Shown: positions 1-10,027, numbered from the stretch's first letter. The stretch: DNA of 64,000 nucleotides from Tatumella sp. JGM91 (GCF_018257575.1 NZ_JAERJP010000012.1:55600-119599); one strand, 5' to 3'. The notes: generated by a model not told the origin, from the letters alone. Program-made: numbers and translations.

Positions 1-724
1 TGATGCCGTCATGCTCATAAAAATGACGGTCTTCGGTTGCAACCAGGGTATCTACCAGCGTATTCGGAAAACCGGAACGCGGCACAAATAAGCGCTGTTC
101 ACCATTAGGCGACTGCAGCATAGTGATAAGACGCGGATCCAGACGGAAGTAACCAAAATCACGGCCCGTGTCCAGGTTCTTGATTTCCGTAAGTTCACCG
201 TTGCTGAAGGTCATCTGCGCATGAATCTGCCCTTCTTTACCGTCCGGAAAATCAAAAGGTCTGCGCAGCAGATCAATGGTATTTCCTTTTACCGTAAATT
301 CACCCGGACGGGTGATTTTGGTTACCAGCCGATACTGAGTACCTTCCAGTAAATCGACCATCCCCTTACGATCAAAGGCCATACCCGGTTCAAGACTGAC
401 GACCCGGCCATAGACCGCCGCCGGCAGTTGCCAGACCCTGCCGTCAACACGTTGCCGGATTTCAGAGTCAAGATAGACGCCCCATGCCGCAATCACAACA
501 GCAGCGACCAGGAAGAGTTTGATAAATATACCCAGCCAGCGACGTTTCATTGCCGGGGGTTTCTTTTTTCCTTTACGTGGCAATGACTGCCCCTCCTCAT
601 TCGCATTGATGTCCTGGTCATCATAGCGGTTACTTTTTTTATTCTTCGCACGGGGGCGAACTTTTTCCGGTTGACGGGGTGACTTCCCTTTCCGCCCGAT
701 CGGTTCGCGATCATTCCCAGACAT
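1..724 (-). CDS. mrcB: Penicillin-binding protein 1B, N-terminal part (partial)
   Basis: Bifunctional peptidoglycan glycosyltransferase/transpeptidase of the inner membrane that makes and cross-links glycan strands. The gene starts with ATG at 724 and runs off the left edge, so only about 241 residues are seen. The start (MSGNDREPIGRKGK) matches E. coli PBP1b. A basic cytoplasmic tail of about 70 residues is followed by one membrane anchor (about residues 72-90), the UB2H region, and the beginning of the glycosyltransferase domain with the EDRHFYEHDG motif at the very edge. The tail is shorter in acidic residues than in E. coli. This gene and hrpB are both minus-strand and tandem, hrpB lying just downstream of the window-visible 5' end on the opposite side of a 95 bp gap. 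The identification is secure; the catalytic domains cannot be checked. Confidence 0.95.
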   Translation of the reverse strand, partial: MSGNDREPIGRKGKSPRQPEKVRPRAKNKKSNRYDDQDINANEEGQSLPRKGKKKPPAMKRRWLGIFIKLFLVAAVVIAAWGVYLDSEIRQRVDGRVWQLPAAVYGRVVSLEPGMAFDRKGMVDLLEGTQYRLVTKITRPGEFTVKGNTIDLLRRPFDFPDGKEGQIHAQMTFSNGELTEIKNLDTGRDFGYFRLDPRLITMLQSPNGEQRLFVPRSGFPNTLVDTLVATEDRHFYEHDGI

Positions 725-819
725 GAATTTTATTCTCCAGGCATAGCCTCAGCATGCGCGTTACTTTAGTCTCCTTCCGGCAGAATTACATGCCGGAACC
801 CTCTGAAAGAGCGGACGGT

Positions 820-3267
820 TCACAAATGCCCGGGGGAAAATTTTTTACTCCGGCGAGTAGGCATCGCAGTCGCAGGTGAGTCCGGCCACGGGTGCTTAGG
901 ATAACGACCTTTCATTTCTTTCTGCACTTCACGATAAGCCCCCTGCCAGAATCCCGCTAAATCACGGGTTATCTGTAACGGACGCATAGCCGGCGACAAT
1001 AATTCCAGCACCAGCGGGATTCTTCCCCCCGCAATCACTGGCGTATCAGCTTCACCGAACATCTCCTGCATACGAACAGCAAGCACCGGTGGCTGTTCGG
1101 TGTTATAACGGATCAGCACACGACTGCCCGTCGGCACAGTGTAATGAGTTGGCAGCGCACTATCCAGTCGCTGGCGTTGTGACCATGTGATCAAATGTAA
1201 TAAAGCTGTCGAAATATTAATAGTATTAAACGACCGGGCATCGGTCACCGTCGCCATTTCCGGCAGCAGCCACTGCTCCAGGCTGTCCAGCAATGCGTCG
1301 TCCGTCACCGGCGGCCAGTCCGCATCATTCAGCCATTCTCCGGCACAAGCCAGCCTGGCACGGATTTGTTCAGCTGCCGGGGTCCAGGGCAACACCGACA
1401 ACCCTTTGGCCCTGACCCAGCGCAACATCGCCTGGTGCAACTGCGCCGCTGCCGGCCGTTCGCCGGGACGTGAAGTTAATATCAGCGAACCAATCACCTG
1501 CTGACGGCGTACCCGCAGGATGCCTTTTTCTTCATCCCACTCAACATCATCCCGTTCTTCAACTTTATCCGGACACTGCCGGGCAAGTTCAGCAATATCG
1601 ACCGGCAGGGCCAGACGGATCCGGGCCTCTGGCTGCTGAGAACTGAATGACAGCCGGAGGACCAGTAACCATTCATAACGGCTCAGAGGATCATCAGCGG
1701 CTGTTCCGGCGCCGACGCCTTTTGCCAGCAGGTAACGCCCGCCTCCGCCACGCTGGCGGGCCAGCTGGTCACTGAACCCCGCCATTAACAACACGGCTAA
1801 CAATCGGTCATCGGCCTGACTACCACGAACGCCAGTGCGTTGCTGTAAGGCTTTGGCTCGTTTCAGCCATCCCGGCTGGGGGTGTAAAAACAGAGACAGT
1901 AAATCATTAGTGCCATTACGCGGTGGGTCTTCCAGAATAGCAACCAGTAAACTCGCCGTTGCCATCGCCGCCGGATTTTCTCCGGCAGCACAGAGTATCG
2001 CCGCCAGCCGGGGTTCAGTCCCCAGCGCCGCCATTTTGCGTCCGGTCGCGGTCAGCTGATGACCCGCGTCAGTGGCGCCAAGTTGCTGCAATAGTTGCAG
2101 TGCCGCTTGCTGGCGCTTTTGTGGCGGGAGATCCAGCCATTGCAGCTGACTCATCTCCCGGCAGCCCCAGGCAAGGATATCCAGCATCACTGCACTTAAC
2201 TCACTGTTAATAATTTCCGGTTCACTTACCGCAGCCGCTCTCTCTGCCTGTTCCTGACTCAGTAAATGCCAGCAAAACCCCGCCGTCAGGCGTCCGGCAC
2301 GCCCGGCGCGCTGTACCATCGATGCCTGACTAATCCGCTGCGTCTGTAATACACTGACACCGCTTTTTGTATCATAGCGCACCGCACGCTCCAGCCCGCT
2401 GTCGACCACCAGCCGTATCCCATCTATCGTCAGGCTGGTTTCTGCAATATTGGTTGCCAGTACCACTTTCCGTCTGCCCTCAGGCGAGGGGGCAATCGCC
2501 TGTTGCTGAGCGGTCAGACTCATCGCTCCGTATAGCGGGAAGATATCTGTCGCGTCATGCAGCCGGCTGAGTAATTCCTGTTTCACGGCCATAATTTCCC
2601 GTTCCCCGGGTAAAAAAATCAGCATCGACCCCTGGTGTTCATTCAGCAGACAGGCGGCTTCACGTGCTACTGCGGCTGCAAAGGGCAGTCGGGTGCTCAG
2701 GGGAATAAAATGCCGTTCGACCGGAAAACTGCGTCCCTGTGAAATAATCACCGGGACTTCCGGGAGCAATACTGACAGGCGCTGATAGTCCGGGGTTGCT
2801 GACATTAACAAAAGCTTCAGGTCGTCACGCAGCCCCTGCTGTACATCAAGCAACAGAGCCAGCGCCGTATCCGCCTGCAGACTGCGTTCGTGAAATTCAT
2901 CAAGAATAACCAGCGAAACACCGTTCAGTTCCGGATCCTGCTGTAACATGCGGGTCAGAATCCCCTCAGTCACCACTTCCAGCCGGGTATCGGGCCCGCA
3001 ACTACTCTCACCGCGCATCCGGTAACCGATGGTCTGTCCGGTAGATTCACCGAGATTTTCTGCCAGTCGCCTGGCAACATTTCTGGCAGCCAGCCGTCGT
3101 GGCTCCAGCAGCAGGATCTTGCCGTTATCCGGCACGCGGGATAACAACTGTAAGGGTAACCAGGTGGATTTTCCTGCCCCGGGCGGTGCGACCAGCAACG
3201 CTCCGCTGCGGGTCTCCAGCGCAGTCAATAAGTTATCCAGTACTTCACTGACAGGTAACGGTGGCAA
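820..3267 (-). CDS. hrpB: ATP-dependent helicase HrpB
   Basis: DEAH/DExH-box helicase-like ATPase of the HrpB family; the cellular role is still unclear in E. coli. Length 815 aa, close to the usual 809-824. Walker A GAGKST lies at residues 30-35, the DEFH variant of the DEAH box at 123-126, an SAT motif follows near 155, and the QRAGRAGR motif VI near 317; the rest is the HrpB-specific C-terminal half. The start is TTG at 3267, chosen because the reading frame begins MPPLPVSEVL as in relatives and a GGAG sequence sits about 7 nt upstream. It is divergent from thpR, with a 131 bp shared upstream region. Identification is certain; the exact start is moderately sure. Confidence 0.95.
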   Translation of the reverse strand: MPPLPVSEVLDNLLTALETRSGALLVAPPGAGKSTWLPLQLLSRVPDNGKILLLEPRRLAARNVARRLAENLGESTGQTIGYRMRGESSCGPDTRLEVVTEGILTRMLQQDPELNGVSLVILDEFHERSLQADTALALLLDVQQGLRDDLKLLLMSATPDYQRLSVLLPEVPVIISQGRSFPVERHFIPLSTRLPFAAAVAREAACLLNEHQGSMLIFLPGEREIMAVKQELLSRLHDATDIFPLYGAMSLTAQQQAIAPSPEGRRKVVLATNIAETSLTIDGIRLVVDSGLERAVRYDTKSGVSVLQTQRISQASMVQRAGRAGRLTAGFCWHLLSQEQAERAAAVSEPEIINSELSAVMLDILAWGCREMSQLQWLDLPPQKRQQAALQLLQQLGATDAGHQLTATGRKMAALGTEPRLAAILCAAGENPAAMATASLLVAILEDPPRNGTNDLLSLFLHPQPGWLKRAKALQQRTGVRGSQADDRLLAVLLMAGFSDQLARQRGGGGRYLLAKGVGAGTAADDPLSRYEWLLVLRLSFSSQQPEARIRLALPVDIAELARQCPDKVEERDDVEWDEEKGILRVRRQQVIGSLILTSRPGERPAAAQLHQAMLRWVRAKGLSVLPWTPAAEQIRARLACAGEWLNDADWPPVTDDALLDSLEQWLLPEMATVTDARSFNTINISTALLHLITWSQRQRLDSALPTHYTVPTGSRVLIRYNTEQPPVLAVRMQEMFGEADTPVIAGGRIPLVLELLSPAMRPLQITRDLAGFWQGAYREVQKEMKGRYPKHPWPDSPATAMPTRRSKKFSPGHL

Positions 3268-3398
3268 ATAAAACTCCGCGCAAGCTGTGTTAATATATCC
3301 GCCATAATAACACCCAACCGATCAATCCTCACGCCTGCCCCGTCTGAGCAAAGCTATCAGGGCAGGTCAGGCACTGTAACCGTCACCCGGAGATATTA

Positions 3399-3941
3399 AT
3401 GACGACAGGGCAGCAATATTTTTTTGCGATTCAGCTCCCCTCGCCGCTGCAAAAGTCACTGGTCCGCTGGCGGGCTGATCATTTCCCCGCAGATAATGGC
3501 CGCCCGCTGCCTGCCGCAGACATGCTGATGACACTGGCCTGGCTGGGCCCTCTCAGGGAAATCACCCTTCAGCGATTACAACAACAGGCCGCCCGTATTC
3601 AGCAACGCGGATTTATGCTGACCCTGAACGATGCCGGATACTGGCCCGGTTCCGGACTGGTCTGGCTGGGCTGCCGGCCAGCGCCTGCCGGCTTATTAGC
3701 TCTGGGGGCGCTGTTACGTTCACAGGCGGCTCGTCAGGGTTGTCCTCAGCCATCACAGCCTTTCCGCCCCCATGTCCGTTTATTGCACCATGTTTTTTCG
3801 CCGGTCAGCCTTCCGCCGACCGGATTTCACTGGCAGTTTCCTGTGACCGGGTTTTCCTTAATGGCCTGCGGTCCGGGACGCGGGAGAGCAAAAAACCGTT
3901 GCCTGGCAACATTCCCGCTGCAACCGTCCTCACCCCTTTAA
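3399..3941 (+). CDS. thpR: RNA 2',3'-cyclic phosphodiesterase ThpR, catalytic motifs degraded
   Basis: Member of the 2H phosphoesterase family (formerly LigT, a 2'-5' RNA ligase/cyclic phosphodiesterase). Length 180 aa, normal for the family, and the position beside hrpB and sfsA is canonical. The fold-defining segments (FFAIQLP start, the VWLG strand, the RSQAARQGC helix) are present. The two catalytic HxTx motifs are not: the first reads LMTL at residues 43-46 (His replaced by Leu, with a one-residue deletion just before it) and the second reads HVRL at 125-128 (Thr replaced by Arg). Known family members need both His residues, so the protein is probably catalytically dead or altered; that is inference. 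The frame is intact. sfsA starts 12 nt after the stop, suggesting co-transcription. Confidence 0.88.
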   Translation: MTTGQQYFFAIQLPSPLQKSLVRWRADHFPADNGRPLPAADMLMTLAWLGPLREITLQRLQQQAARIQQRGFMLTLNDAGYWPGSGLVWLGCRPAPAGLLALGALLRSQAARQGCPQPSQPFRPHVRLLHHVFSPVSLPPTGFHWQFPVTGFSLMACGPGRGRAKNRCLATFPLQPSSPL

Positions 3942-3953
3942 CGAGATCCGTCT

Positions 3954-4658
3954 ATGCAGTTCACTCCGCCGCTCAAATCTGCCACTTTACTTAAGCGCTA
4001 TAAACGTTTCCTTGCCGATGTTGTTACTCCGCAGGGCGAAGTTTTTACCCTTCATTGTGCCAATACCGGCGCGATGACCGGTTGTGCCACTCCCGGGGAT
4101 ACCGTGTGGTATTCCGAGTCTGACAATAAACAGCGCAAATATCCCCATAGCTGGGAGCTGACCGGCACGGAAGACGGTGATTTAATTTGCGTAAATACCC
4201 AGCGGGCAAATCAGTTATTTCGCGAAGCCCTCGGGGCCCGGGTGATCACTGAGCTTTCTGACTACAGCCACTGGCGAAGTGAGGTGAAATACGGTTCAGA
4301 GGGCAGCAGAATAGACTTTTTATTACAACAACCACAGCTACCCGACTGCTATGTGGAAGTAAAATCCGTCACGTTACTGGAGAACGGTCAGGGATATTTT
4401 CCTGATACGGTAACACTGCGCGGGCAAAAACACCTGCGGGAACTGATGGCTATCGCCGCTGCCGGACAGCGGGCGGTATTATTTTTTGCCGTATTACACA
4501 GCGGAATAGAGTGTATCAGCGTCGCCCGGCACCTGGATCCCCGTTATGCCGCACTTCTCGACCAGGCAATACTCGCCGGGGTGGAAATTCTGGTCTATAA
4601 AGCTTCCCTGACTCCTGCCGATGCTAAGATAGAATTTTCTATTGATTTCATCCAATAA
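3954..4658 (+). CDS. sfsA: Sugar fermentation stimulation protein A
   Basis: SfsA family protein of 234 aa, the same length as in E. coli, where extra copies affect maltose metabolism. The family has a nuclease-like fold and has been reported to bind DNA; its exact role is unsettled. Conserved stretches seen include [12 protein letters not shown] near the N-terminus (the OB-like part), [11 protein letters not shown], and the acidic/lysine cluster [13 protein letters not shown] expected of the PD-(D/E)xK-like core. It starts 12 nt after thpR and precedes dksA, the standard order. ATG start at 3954 has an upstream AACGAGAT that is a fair ribosome-binding site. Confidence 0.95.
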   Translation: MQFTPPLKSATLLKRYKRFLADVVTPQGEVFTLHCANTGAMTGCATPGDTVWYSESDNKQRKYPHSWELTGTEDGDLICVNTQRANQLFREALGARVITELSDYSHWRSEVKYGSEGSRIDFLLQQPQLPDCYVEVKSVTLLENGQGYFPDTVTLRGQKHLRELMAIAAAGQRAVLFFAVLHSGIECISVARHLDPRYAALLDQAILAGVEILVYKASLTPADAKIEFSIDFIQ

Positions 4659-4837
4659 AAAGCTGCAACGGCGTGTATTAAAAAGATAATCCGGCGTTTT
4701 ACCGTCAAATTTATTGACAAGTGGTCAACAACAGATGATATCAGTAATTGCCAACAGAGATAGCTTCTGCTATTTATAGCGGCCTGTTTTTTTCCCTCAC
4801 TGGGAATCGATAGTGCGTGTTATCCAGGAGAAACAGC

Positions 4838-5293
4838 ATGCAAGAAGGGCAAAACCGTAAAACATCGTCCCTGAGTATCCTCGCCATCGCTGGGGTGGAG
4901 CCATATCAAGGGAAACCGGGCGAAGAGTATATGAACGAAGCCCAGCTGACACACTTCAGGAAGATACTTGAAGCCTGGCGTAATCAACTCAGGGATGAAG
5001 TCGACCGTACTGTCTCACATATGCAGGACGAAGCGGCAAACTTCCCGGATCCGGTTGACCGTGCTGCTCAGGAAGAAGAGTTCAGTCTGGAACTGCGTAA
5101 CCGTGACCGCGAACGTAAGCTGATCAAGAAAATCGAGAAGACGCTGAAAAAAGTCGAAGATGATGACTTCGGCTACTGCGAATCCTGCGGTGTCGAGATT
5201 GGTATTCGCCGTCTGGAAGCGCGTCCGACAGCTGATTTATGTATCGACTGTAAGACGCTGGCTGAGATCCGTGAAAAGCAAATGGCTGGCTGA
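4838..5293 (+). CDS. dksA: RNA polymerase-binding transcription factor DksA
   Basis: Binds the RNA polymerase secondary channel and, with ppGpp, represses rRNA promoters and activates amino-acid promoters. The ATG at 4838 gives 151 aa, identical in length to E. coli DksA; an upstream in-frame codon at 4817 would add seven unconserved residues. A GGAG lies 8 nt before the chosen start. The coiled-coil with the tip DPVDRAA and the C-terminal four-Cys zinc finger (CESC ... CIDC, expected residues 114-138) are intact. The upstream gap (4659-4837) holds a TTGACA at 4714-4719 that may be a -35 element, but no good -10 could be fixed. A perfect palindrome spans its stop codon. Confidence 0.97.
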   Translation: MQEGQNRKTSSLSILAIAGVEPYQGKPGEEYMNEAQLTHFRKILEAWRNQLRDEVDRTVSHMQDEAANFPDPVDRAAQEEEFSLELRNRDRERKLIKKIEKTLKKVEDDDFGYCESCGVEIGIRRLEARPTADLCIDCKTLAEIREKQMAG

Positions 5294-5305
5294 TATCAGC
5301 CAGCC
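5284..5305. other. Perfect 22-bp palindrome spanning the dksA stop codon
   Basis: Positions 5284-5294 are the exact reverse complement of 5295-5305, and the TGA stop of dksA (5291-5293) lies inside. As RNA it would form a stem of about 9 bp closed by a very small loop. There is no T-run, so it is not a classic terminator; it may cap or stabilise the dksA mRNA 3' end. Confidence 0.5.
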
Positions 5306-5322
5306 GCAAGGCTACCGTACAG

Positions 5323-5341
5323 CAGAGTCCTTCAGACTCTG
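5323..5341 (+). terminator. Hairpin between dksA and gluQ
   Basis: CAGAGTC, a 5-nt loop, then GACTCTG give a perfect 7-bp stem, followed by a short TTGT. A transcriptional terminator between dksA and gluQ that lowers gluQ expression has been reported for Shigella flexneri; the position here is equivalent. The T-run is weak, so partial termination is the most that can be suggested. Confidence 0.5.
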
Positions 5342-5362
5342 TTGTACGTCTCACTGCTGCCT

Positions 5363-6295
5363 ATGACGTCAGAACATTGCTGTACCGGCCGTTTTGCGCC
5401 GTCCCCCTCCGGAGCACTGCATTTCGGCTCACTTATCGCCGCACTGGGGAGCTACCTTAATGCCCGCGCCCGGCAAGGTCGCTGGTGGGTGCGTATTGAA
5501 GACATCGATCCCCCAAGAGAAATTCCCGGCGCCGCCAGTACTATTCTCCATCAGCTTGAACACTACGGCCTGCACTGGGACGGTGATGTGCTCTGGCAAT
5601 CGCAGCGCAGCCATGCCTACCGGGATATTATTCAGCAATTGATCTCCCAGCATCAGAGCTATTTTTGCGATTGCACACGCAGCCGCATCCGTGAATGTGG
5701 TGGCTATTATGATGGTCACTGCCGCCAGCGCTCACTGCCCGCCGGCGACGCAGCACTCAGAATTCGCCAGCTGCAACCAGTGTTTTCTTTCCATGACCGG
5801 TTACGCGGTGAGATTGTTGCCGATCCGGCCCTCGCTGCCGAAGACTTTATTATTCACCGCCGTGATGGCTTATTTGCCTATAACCTGGCCGTAGTGGTGG
5901 ATGATCACTCTCAGGGCGTCAGCGAAATTGTCCGCGGGGCTGACTTAATTGTTCCGACGGTCCGGCAAATATCGCTGTATCAGCAATTAGGCTGGCCAGT
6001 CCCCGACTATCTGCATTTGCCTTTAGCCTTAAACAGAGATGGCCACAAACTGTCCAAACAAAATCATGCGCCGCCCCTGCCGGAGGGGGACCCGCGGCCG
6101 GTGCTGGTACAGGCACTGCGTTTCCTCGGCCAGACGGTCAGTCCCCGCTGGCAGGATCTGTCGCGTGATCAGTTGCTGAGTCAGGCAATATGCCACTGGA
6201 CAACAGATAATATCCCAATAAATGACGCTTTAATCCCGGAGCAGCCACTTACAGCATTCTCAAATTGCTCACAACAGGCTATGATTAGCCGCTGA
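5363..6295 (+). CDS. gluQ: Glutamyl-queuosine tRNA(Asp) synthetase
   Basis: Truncated glutamyl-tRNA synthetase paralogue that attaches glutamate to the queuosine base at the anticodon wobble position of tRNA-Asp. The ATG at 5363 gives 310 aa, near the usual 308; a TTG at 5342 would add seven residues without support. The nucleotide-binding signature ([16 protein letters not shown] equivalent) is at about residues 15-26, and the KLSKQN (KMSKS equivalent) sits near residue 232. The four-cysteine zinc site is partly visible as CDCTRSRI and CGGYYDGHC. There is no anticodon-binding domain, as expected. It lies between dksA and pcnB, the conserved order. Confidence 0.94.
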   Translation: MTSEHCCTGRFAPSPSGALHFGSLIAALGSYLNARARQGRWWVRIEDIDPPREIPGAASTILHQLEHYGLHWDGDVLWQSQRSHAYRDIIQQLISQHQSYFCDCTRSRIRECGGYYDGHCRQRSLPAGDAALRIRQLQPVFSFHDRLRGEIVADPALAAEDFIIHRRDGLFAYNLAVVVDDHSQGVSEIVRGADLIVPTVRQISLYQQLGWPVPDYLHLPLALNRDGHKLSKQNHAPPLPEGDPRPVLVQALRFLGQTVSPRWQDLSRDQLLSQAICHWTTDNIPINDALIPEQPLTAFSNCSQQAMISR

Positions 6296-6335
6296 TTTGA
6301 GCATCACTTAATTTATGTCACTGTCGAGGTGTACT

Positions 6336-7745
6336 ATTTTTACCCGAGTAGCAAATTTTTGTCGGAAAGTTCTTCTTCGTGAAGAGGACGTGCCCGCTGA
6401 GACAAAAGACCAAAATCTGATGACTATCATTCCCCGTGATAAGCATAATATTTCCCGAAAAGACATTAGCGAAAATGCATTAAAGGTGTTGTATCGGCTG
6501 AATAAAGCAGGCTTTGAAGCTTATCTGGTTGGCGGCGGTGTCCGTGATCTTCTGCTGGGTAAAAAACCAAAAGATTTTGATATTACGACCAATGCCACGC
6601 CGGAACAAATGCGTAAGCTGTTCCGTAACTGTCGCCTGGTTGGCCGGCGTTTCCGTCTGGCCCACGTGATGTTCGGGCCTGAGGTAATCGAAGTCGCGAC
6701 CTTCCGTGGCCATCATGCCAGCGAAGCCGCTGCAGATAACGAACATGACCGTAACCAGTCACAACGTGGCCAGAACGGTATGTTACTGCGGGATAATATT
6801 TTCGGTTCTATCGAGGATGATGCCCAGCGCCGTGACCTGACCATTAACAGCCTCTATTACAGTGTGGCCGATTTTACCGTCCGTGATTACGTCGGCGGTT
6901 TACAGGATCTTCAGCAAGGTGTTATCCGCCTGATTGGTGATCCTGAAACCCGTTACCGTGAAGACCCGGTGCGGATGCTGCGGGTTGTTCGTTTTGCCGC
7001 AAAACTGAATATGACCATCGCTGCAGAAACGGCAGAGCCTGTGACCCGGTTATCCAGCCTGCTAACGGATATCCCTTCAGCGCGCCTGTTCGAAGAATCA
7101 TTAAAATTACTACAGACAGGCTACGGCGAACAGACTTACGGTTTGCTGATGCAATATCAGTTATTCCAGCCATTATTCCCGACCATCACCCAGTATCTTA
7201 CGGCACAGGGTGACAGCCCGATGGAACGCATGATTATTCAGGTGCTGAAAAATACTGACCGGCGGATCCATAATGATATGCGGGTCAACCCGGCGTTCCT
7301 GTTTGCCGCGATGCTATGGTATCCGCAGTCTGAACGGGCACAGCAGATTGCTCAGGAGAGCGGTCTGCCCTGGTATGAAGCTTTTGCTCTGGCAATGAAT
7401 GACACCCTCGATGAGGCCTGTCGTGCTATTGCGATCCCTAAACGGATCACCAGTCTGATTCGTGATATCTGGTCACTGCAATTACGTCTGCCACGTCGTC
7501 ACGGTAAACGTGCATGGAAACTGATGGAACACCCTAAATTCCGTGCGGCGTATGACTTGCTGCTACTGCGTGCTGAAACAGAAAATAGCAGCGAACTGGA
7601 ACGGCTCGGACAATGGTGGGGCGAGTTCCAGTCGGCTCCACCGGTTCGCCAGTCTGCCATGATTAACAGCCTCGGGAGTGACCCTCATCAGCGTCGCCGG
7701 CATAACCGTTCCCGTCGTCGTCAGCCATCCGCCAGGAATAACTGA
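6336..7745 (+). CDS. pcnB: Poly(A) polymerase I
   Basis: Adds 3' poly(A) tails to RNA, promoting decay and controlling ColE1-type plasmid copy number. The conserved N-terminus ([12 protein letters not shown]) begins directly after an ATT codon at 6336-6338, preceded by GAGGT five nucleotides upstream. E. coli pcnB is known to start at AUU, so I place the start there (469 aa, E. coli 465). An ATG at 6315 in the same frame lacks a ribosome-binding site, and one at 6420 would cut off conserved residues. The nucleotidyltransferase core shows [12 protein letters not shown] and the catalytic DFDITT. The C-terminus is Arg-rich. folK starts 2 nt after the stop. Confidence 0.93.
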   Translation: MFTRVANFCRKVLLREEDVPAETKDQNLMTIIPRDKHNISRKDISENALKVLYRLNKAGFEAYLVGGGVRDLLLGKKPKDFDITTNATPEQMRKLFRNCRLVGRRFRLAHVMFGPEVIEVATFRGHHASEAAADNEHDRNQSQRGQNGMLLRDNIFGSIEDDAQRRDLTINSLYYSVADFTVRDYVGGLQDLQQGVIRLIGDPETRYREDPVRMLRVVRFAAKLNMTIAAETAEPVTRLSSLLTDIPSARLFEESLKLLQTGYGEQTYGLLMQYQLFQPLFPTITQYLTAQGDSPMERMIIQVLKNTDRRIHNDMRVNPAFLFAAMLWYPQSERAQQIAQESGLPWYEAFALAMNDTLDEACRAIAIPKRITSLIRDIWSLQLRLPRRHGKRAWKLMEHPKFRAAYDLLLLRAETENSSELERLGQWWGEFQSAPPVRQSAMINSLGSDPHQRRRHNRSRRRQPSARNN

Positions 7746-7747
7746 CG

Positions 7748-8227
7748 ATGACTCTGGCCTATATTGCCCTGGGCAGTAATCTGACTAACCCGCTACGCCA
7801 GGTACAGGCGGCCCTGAATGCACTGGATGCTGTTCCGGATAGCCGGCGGGTTGCTACCTCGTCATTTTATCGCACCCCGCCTTACGGGCCACAGGATCAG
7901 CCGGATTATCTGAATGCGGTAATTGCTCTGGAAACGTCACTCAGTGCAGAAAGGCTGCTGGAACATACCCAGCGCATCGAACTGGAACAGGGACGCGAAC
8001 GTAAAGATGAGCGCTGGGGGCCGCGTACTCTTGATTTGGATATCATGCTGTTTGGTGAACAAAGGATTCAGACGCCGCATCTGACCATCCCGCACTATGA
8101 TATGCATAACCGGGCATTTATGTTAGTGCCGCTCTGTGAAATAGCGCCGGACTGCCATTATCCCGATGGGCGCAGTATCGCTGCTCTGCTGTCCGCGCTG
8201 GATACTTCCCCGATTACCGCCTGGTAA
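7748..8227 (+). CDS. folK: 6-hydroxymethyl-7,8-dihydropterin pyrophosphokinase
   Basis: Transfers pyrophosphate from ATP to 6-hydroxymethyl-7,8-dihydropterin in folate synthesis. Length 159 aa as in E. coli. The start MTLAYIALGSNL and the HPPK signature (RWGPRTLDLDIMLF, around residues 89-102, with the two Mg-binding aspartates) are intact. It is packed against pcnB, the canonical coupling, and is followed by a strong hairpin before panB. Confidence 0.97.
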   Translation: MTLAYIALGSNLTNPLRQVQAALNALDAVPDSRRVATSSFYRTPPYGPQDQPDYLNAVIALETSLSAERLLEHTQRIELEQGRERKDERWGPRTLDLDIMLFGEQRIQTPHLTIPHYDMHNRAFMLVPLCEIAPDCHYPDGRSIAALLSALDTSPITAW

Positions 8228-8243
8228 CCTCCCCCTTTTCCGG

Positions 8244-8265
8244 CCTGCGGTCACCGCACCGCAGG
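8244..8265 (+). terminator. Terminator-like hairpin after folK
   Basis: CCTGCGGT (8244-8251), a 6-nt loop and ACCGCAGG (8258-8265) form a perfect GC-rich 8-bp stem 17 nt after the folK stop. Only a short TATTT follows, so efficiency is uncertain. Confidence 0.55.
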
Positions 8266-8330
8266 TATTTCCCTGTGATTCATTTGTCCTGTAAACTCGC
8301 CACCTAAAATTATAATGACAAGAGGTTATA

Positions 8331-9125
8331 ATGAAACCAGTTACAATTCATGATCTTCGTAAATGGAAATTATCAGGGGAAAAATTTGCAGCCCTGACCG
8401 CTTATGAATATAGCTTTGCTCATCTGTTTGCCAGCCAGGGGATTCCGGTATTACTGGTCGGCGATTCTCTGGGGATGACGGTCCAGGGACATGATTCCAC
8501 CCTGCCCGTGACCACAGATGAAATCGCTTACCATACATCCATGGTGCGTAAAGGTGCCGGTGCAGCACTGTTGCTGGCTGATCTTCCGTTTATGAGTTAC
8601 GCGACTCCGGTACAAGCCTGTGAAAACGCGGCCCGACTGATGCGTGCCGGTGCTAATATGGTGAAACTGGAAGGCGGAGCATGGCTGTGTGAGACCGTCA
8701 GTCGTCTGACTGAACGCGCGGTCCCCGTTTGCGGTCATCTCGGACTGACACCACAATCGGTAAATGTGTTCGGGGGCTATAAAGTTCAGGGCCGTGATGC
8801 TCAGGCAGCAGAGACCCTGTTAAATGATGCTCTGGCACTGGAAAAAGCCGGTGCCCAGTTGATGGTTCTGGAGTGTGTGCCTCAGGCTCTGGCAAAACGG
8901 GTGACGGATGCACTCACTATTCCGGTAATCGGCATTGGTGCCGGTCACCAGACCGACGGTCAAATTCTGGTTATGCATGACGCATTAGGAATTACCGCCG
9001 GACATATCCCCAAATTCAGTAAGAACTTTCTGGCGGAAACCGGAGATATCCGTGAAGCAGTACAACTGTATATTCGTCAGGTCGCAGAAGGCAGCTATCC
9101 TGCTCCGGAACACAGCTTTCAGTAA
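8331..9125 (+). CDS. panB: 3-methyl-2-oxobutanoate hydroxymethyltransferase
   Basis: First committed step of pantothenate synthesis: ketopantoate from 2-oxoisovalerate and methylene-tetrahydrofolate. Length 264 aa, the family norm. Conserved segments include [26 protein letters not shown] (metal-binding Asp), [11 protein letters not shown], and IGIGAG near the C-terminus. ATG at 8331 has an AAGAGG 7 nt upstream. First gene of a tight panB-panC-panD operon; the 100 bp upstream likely carries its promoter. Confidence 0.97.
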   Translation: MKPVTIHDLRKWKLSGEKFAALTAYEYSFAHLFASQGIPVLLVGDSLGMTVQGHDSTLPVTTDEIAYHTSMVRKGAGAALLLADLPFMSYATPVQACENAARLMRAGANMVKLEGGAWLCETVSRLTERAVPVCGHLGLTPQSVNVFGGYKVQGRDAQAAETLLNDALALEKAGAQLMVLECVPQALAKRVTDALTIPVIGIGAGHQTDGQILVMHDALGITAGHIPKFSKNFLAETGDIREAVQLYIRQVAEGSYPAPEHSFQ

Positions 9126-9140
9126 GTCAGGAGATTCATT

Positions 9141-10013
9141 GTGAAAATTATCGAAACACCGGCCGAATTACATGACGAAATTCGTCGCCTGCGTCAGAAA
9201 AATCAGCGCATCGCCCTGGTCCCGACCATGGGTAACCTTCACGACGGGCATATGAAATTAGTGGATACAGCACATCAGCATGCCGATATTGTGGTTGCCT
9301 CTGTGTTTGTGAATCCGATGCAGTTTGACCGGGCTGATGACCTGGCCCGTTATCCGCGTACGTTTAGCGACGATTGTGAAAAACTAACACAGCATAAGGT
9401 CGATATTCTGTTCGCACCTGCCGCCAGTACCATTTTTCCTGCAGGTACTGATGCTCAGACATTTGTCGAGGTTCCCGGACTGTCATACCTGCTGGAAGGT
9501 GCCAGCCGGCCGGGACATTTTCGCGGTGTAACGACCATTGTCAGTAAATTATTTAATATGGTACAGCCGGATATTGCCTGTTTTGGTGAGAAGGATTTCC
9601 AGCAACTGTTGCTGATCCGCAAAATGGTGGCTGATATGGGCTACAATATCCGGATCATTGGCGTTCCGACTGTCCGTGCAGCAGATAATCTGGCTCTCAG
9701 CTCCCGTAACGGCTATCTGAGCAGCGAACAGCGCCAGGCTGCACCACGCTTAAGCCAGATAATGCATGCAATGGCGCAAGGGCTGACCAGTCCGCAAGCA
9801 GATACCACCAGCCTGATTGCCAGTGCAGAACAGCAATTACGTGACAGCGGCTTTATTCCTGACGGTATTGCTGTCTGTGACAGTGAAACACTGCTTCCTC
9901 TTAATGCCGACAGTCACAGTGCCGTGATACTGATGGCTGCATGGCTGGGTAAAGCACGACTGATCGACAATCAGCAGGTTCAGTTTTACGGCAATGATGT
10001 CGTATCTCACTAA
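9141..10013 (+). CDS. panC: Pantothenate synthetase
   Basis: Condenses pantoate and beta-alanine using ATP. 290 aa (E. coli 283). The adenylate-binding MGNLHDGH (HxGH-type) motif is at residues 30-37, and the KMSKS-like region around LSSRNGYLS near residue 189 is present. Start ATG/GTG choice: the reading frame begins KIIETPAEL after the start codon at 9141, 15 nt after panB, with CAGGAG as ribosome-binding site. Middle gene of the pan operon. Confidence 0.96.
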   Translation: MKIIETPAELHDEIRRLRQKNQRIALVPTMGNLHDGHMKLVDTAHQHADIVVASVFVNPMQFDRADDLARYPRTFSDDCEKLTQHKVDILFAPAASTIFPAGTDAQTFVEVPGLSYLLEGASRPGHFRGVTTIVSKLFNMVQPDIACFGEKDFQQLLLIRKMVADMGYNIRIIGVPTVRAADNLALSSRNGYLSSEQRQAAPRLSQIMHAMAQGLTSPQADTTSLIASAEQQLRDSGFIPDGIAVCDSETLLPLNADSHSAVILMAAWLGKARLIDNQQVQFYGNDVVSH

Positions 10014-10027
10014 AGGAAGCCCCGTCT

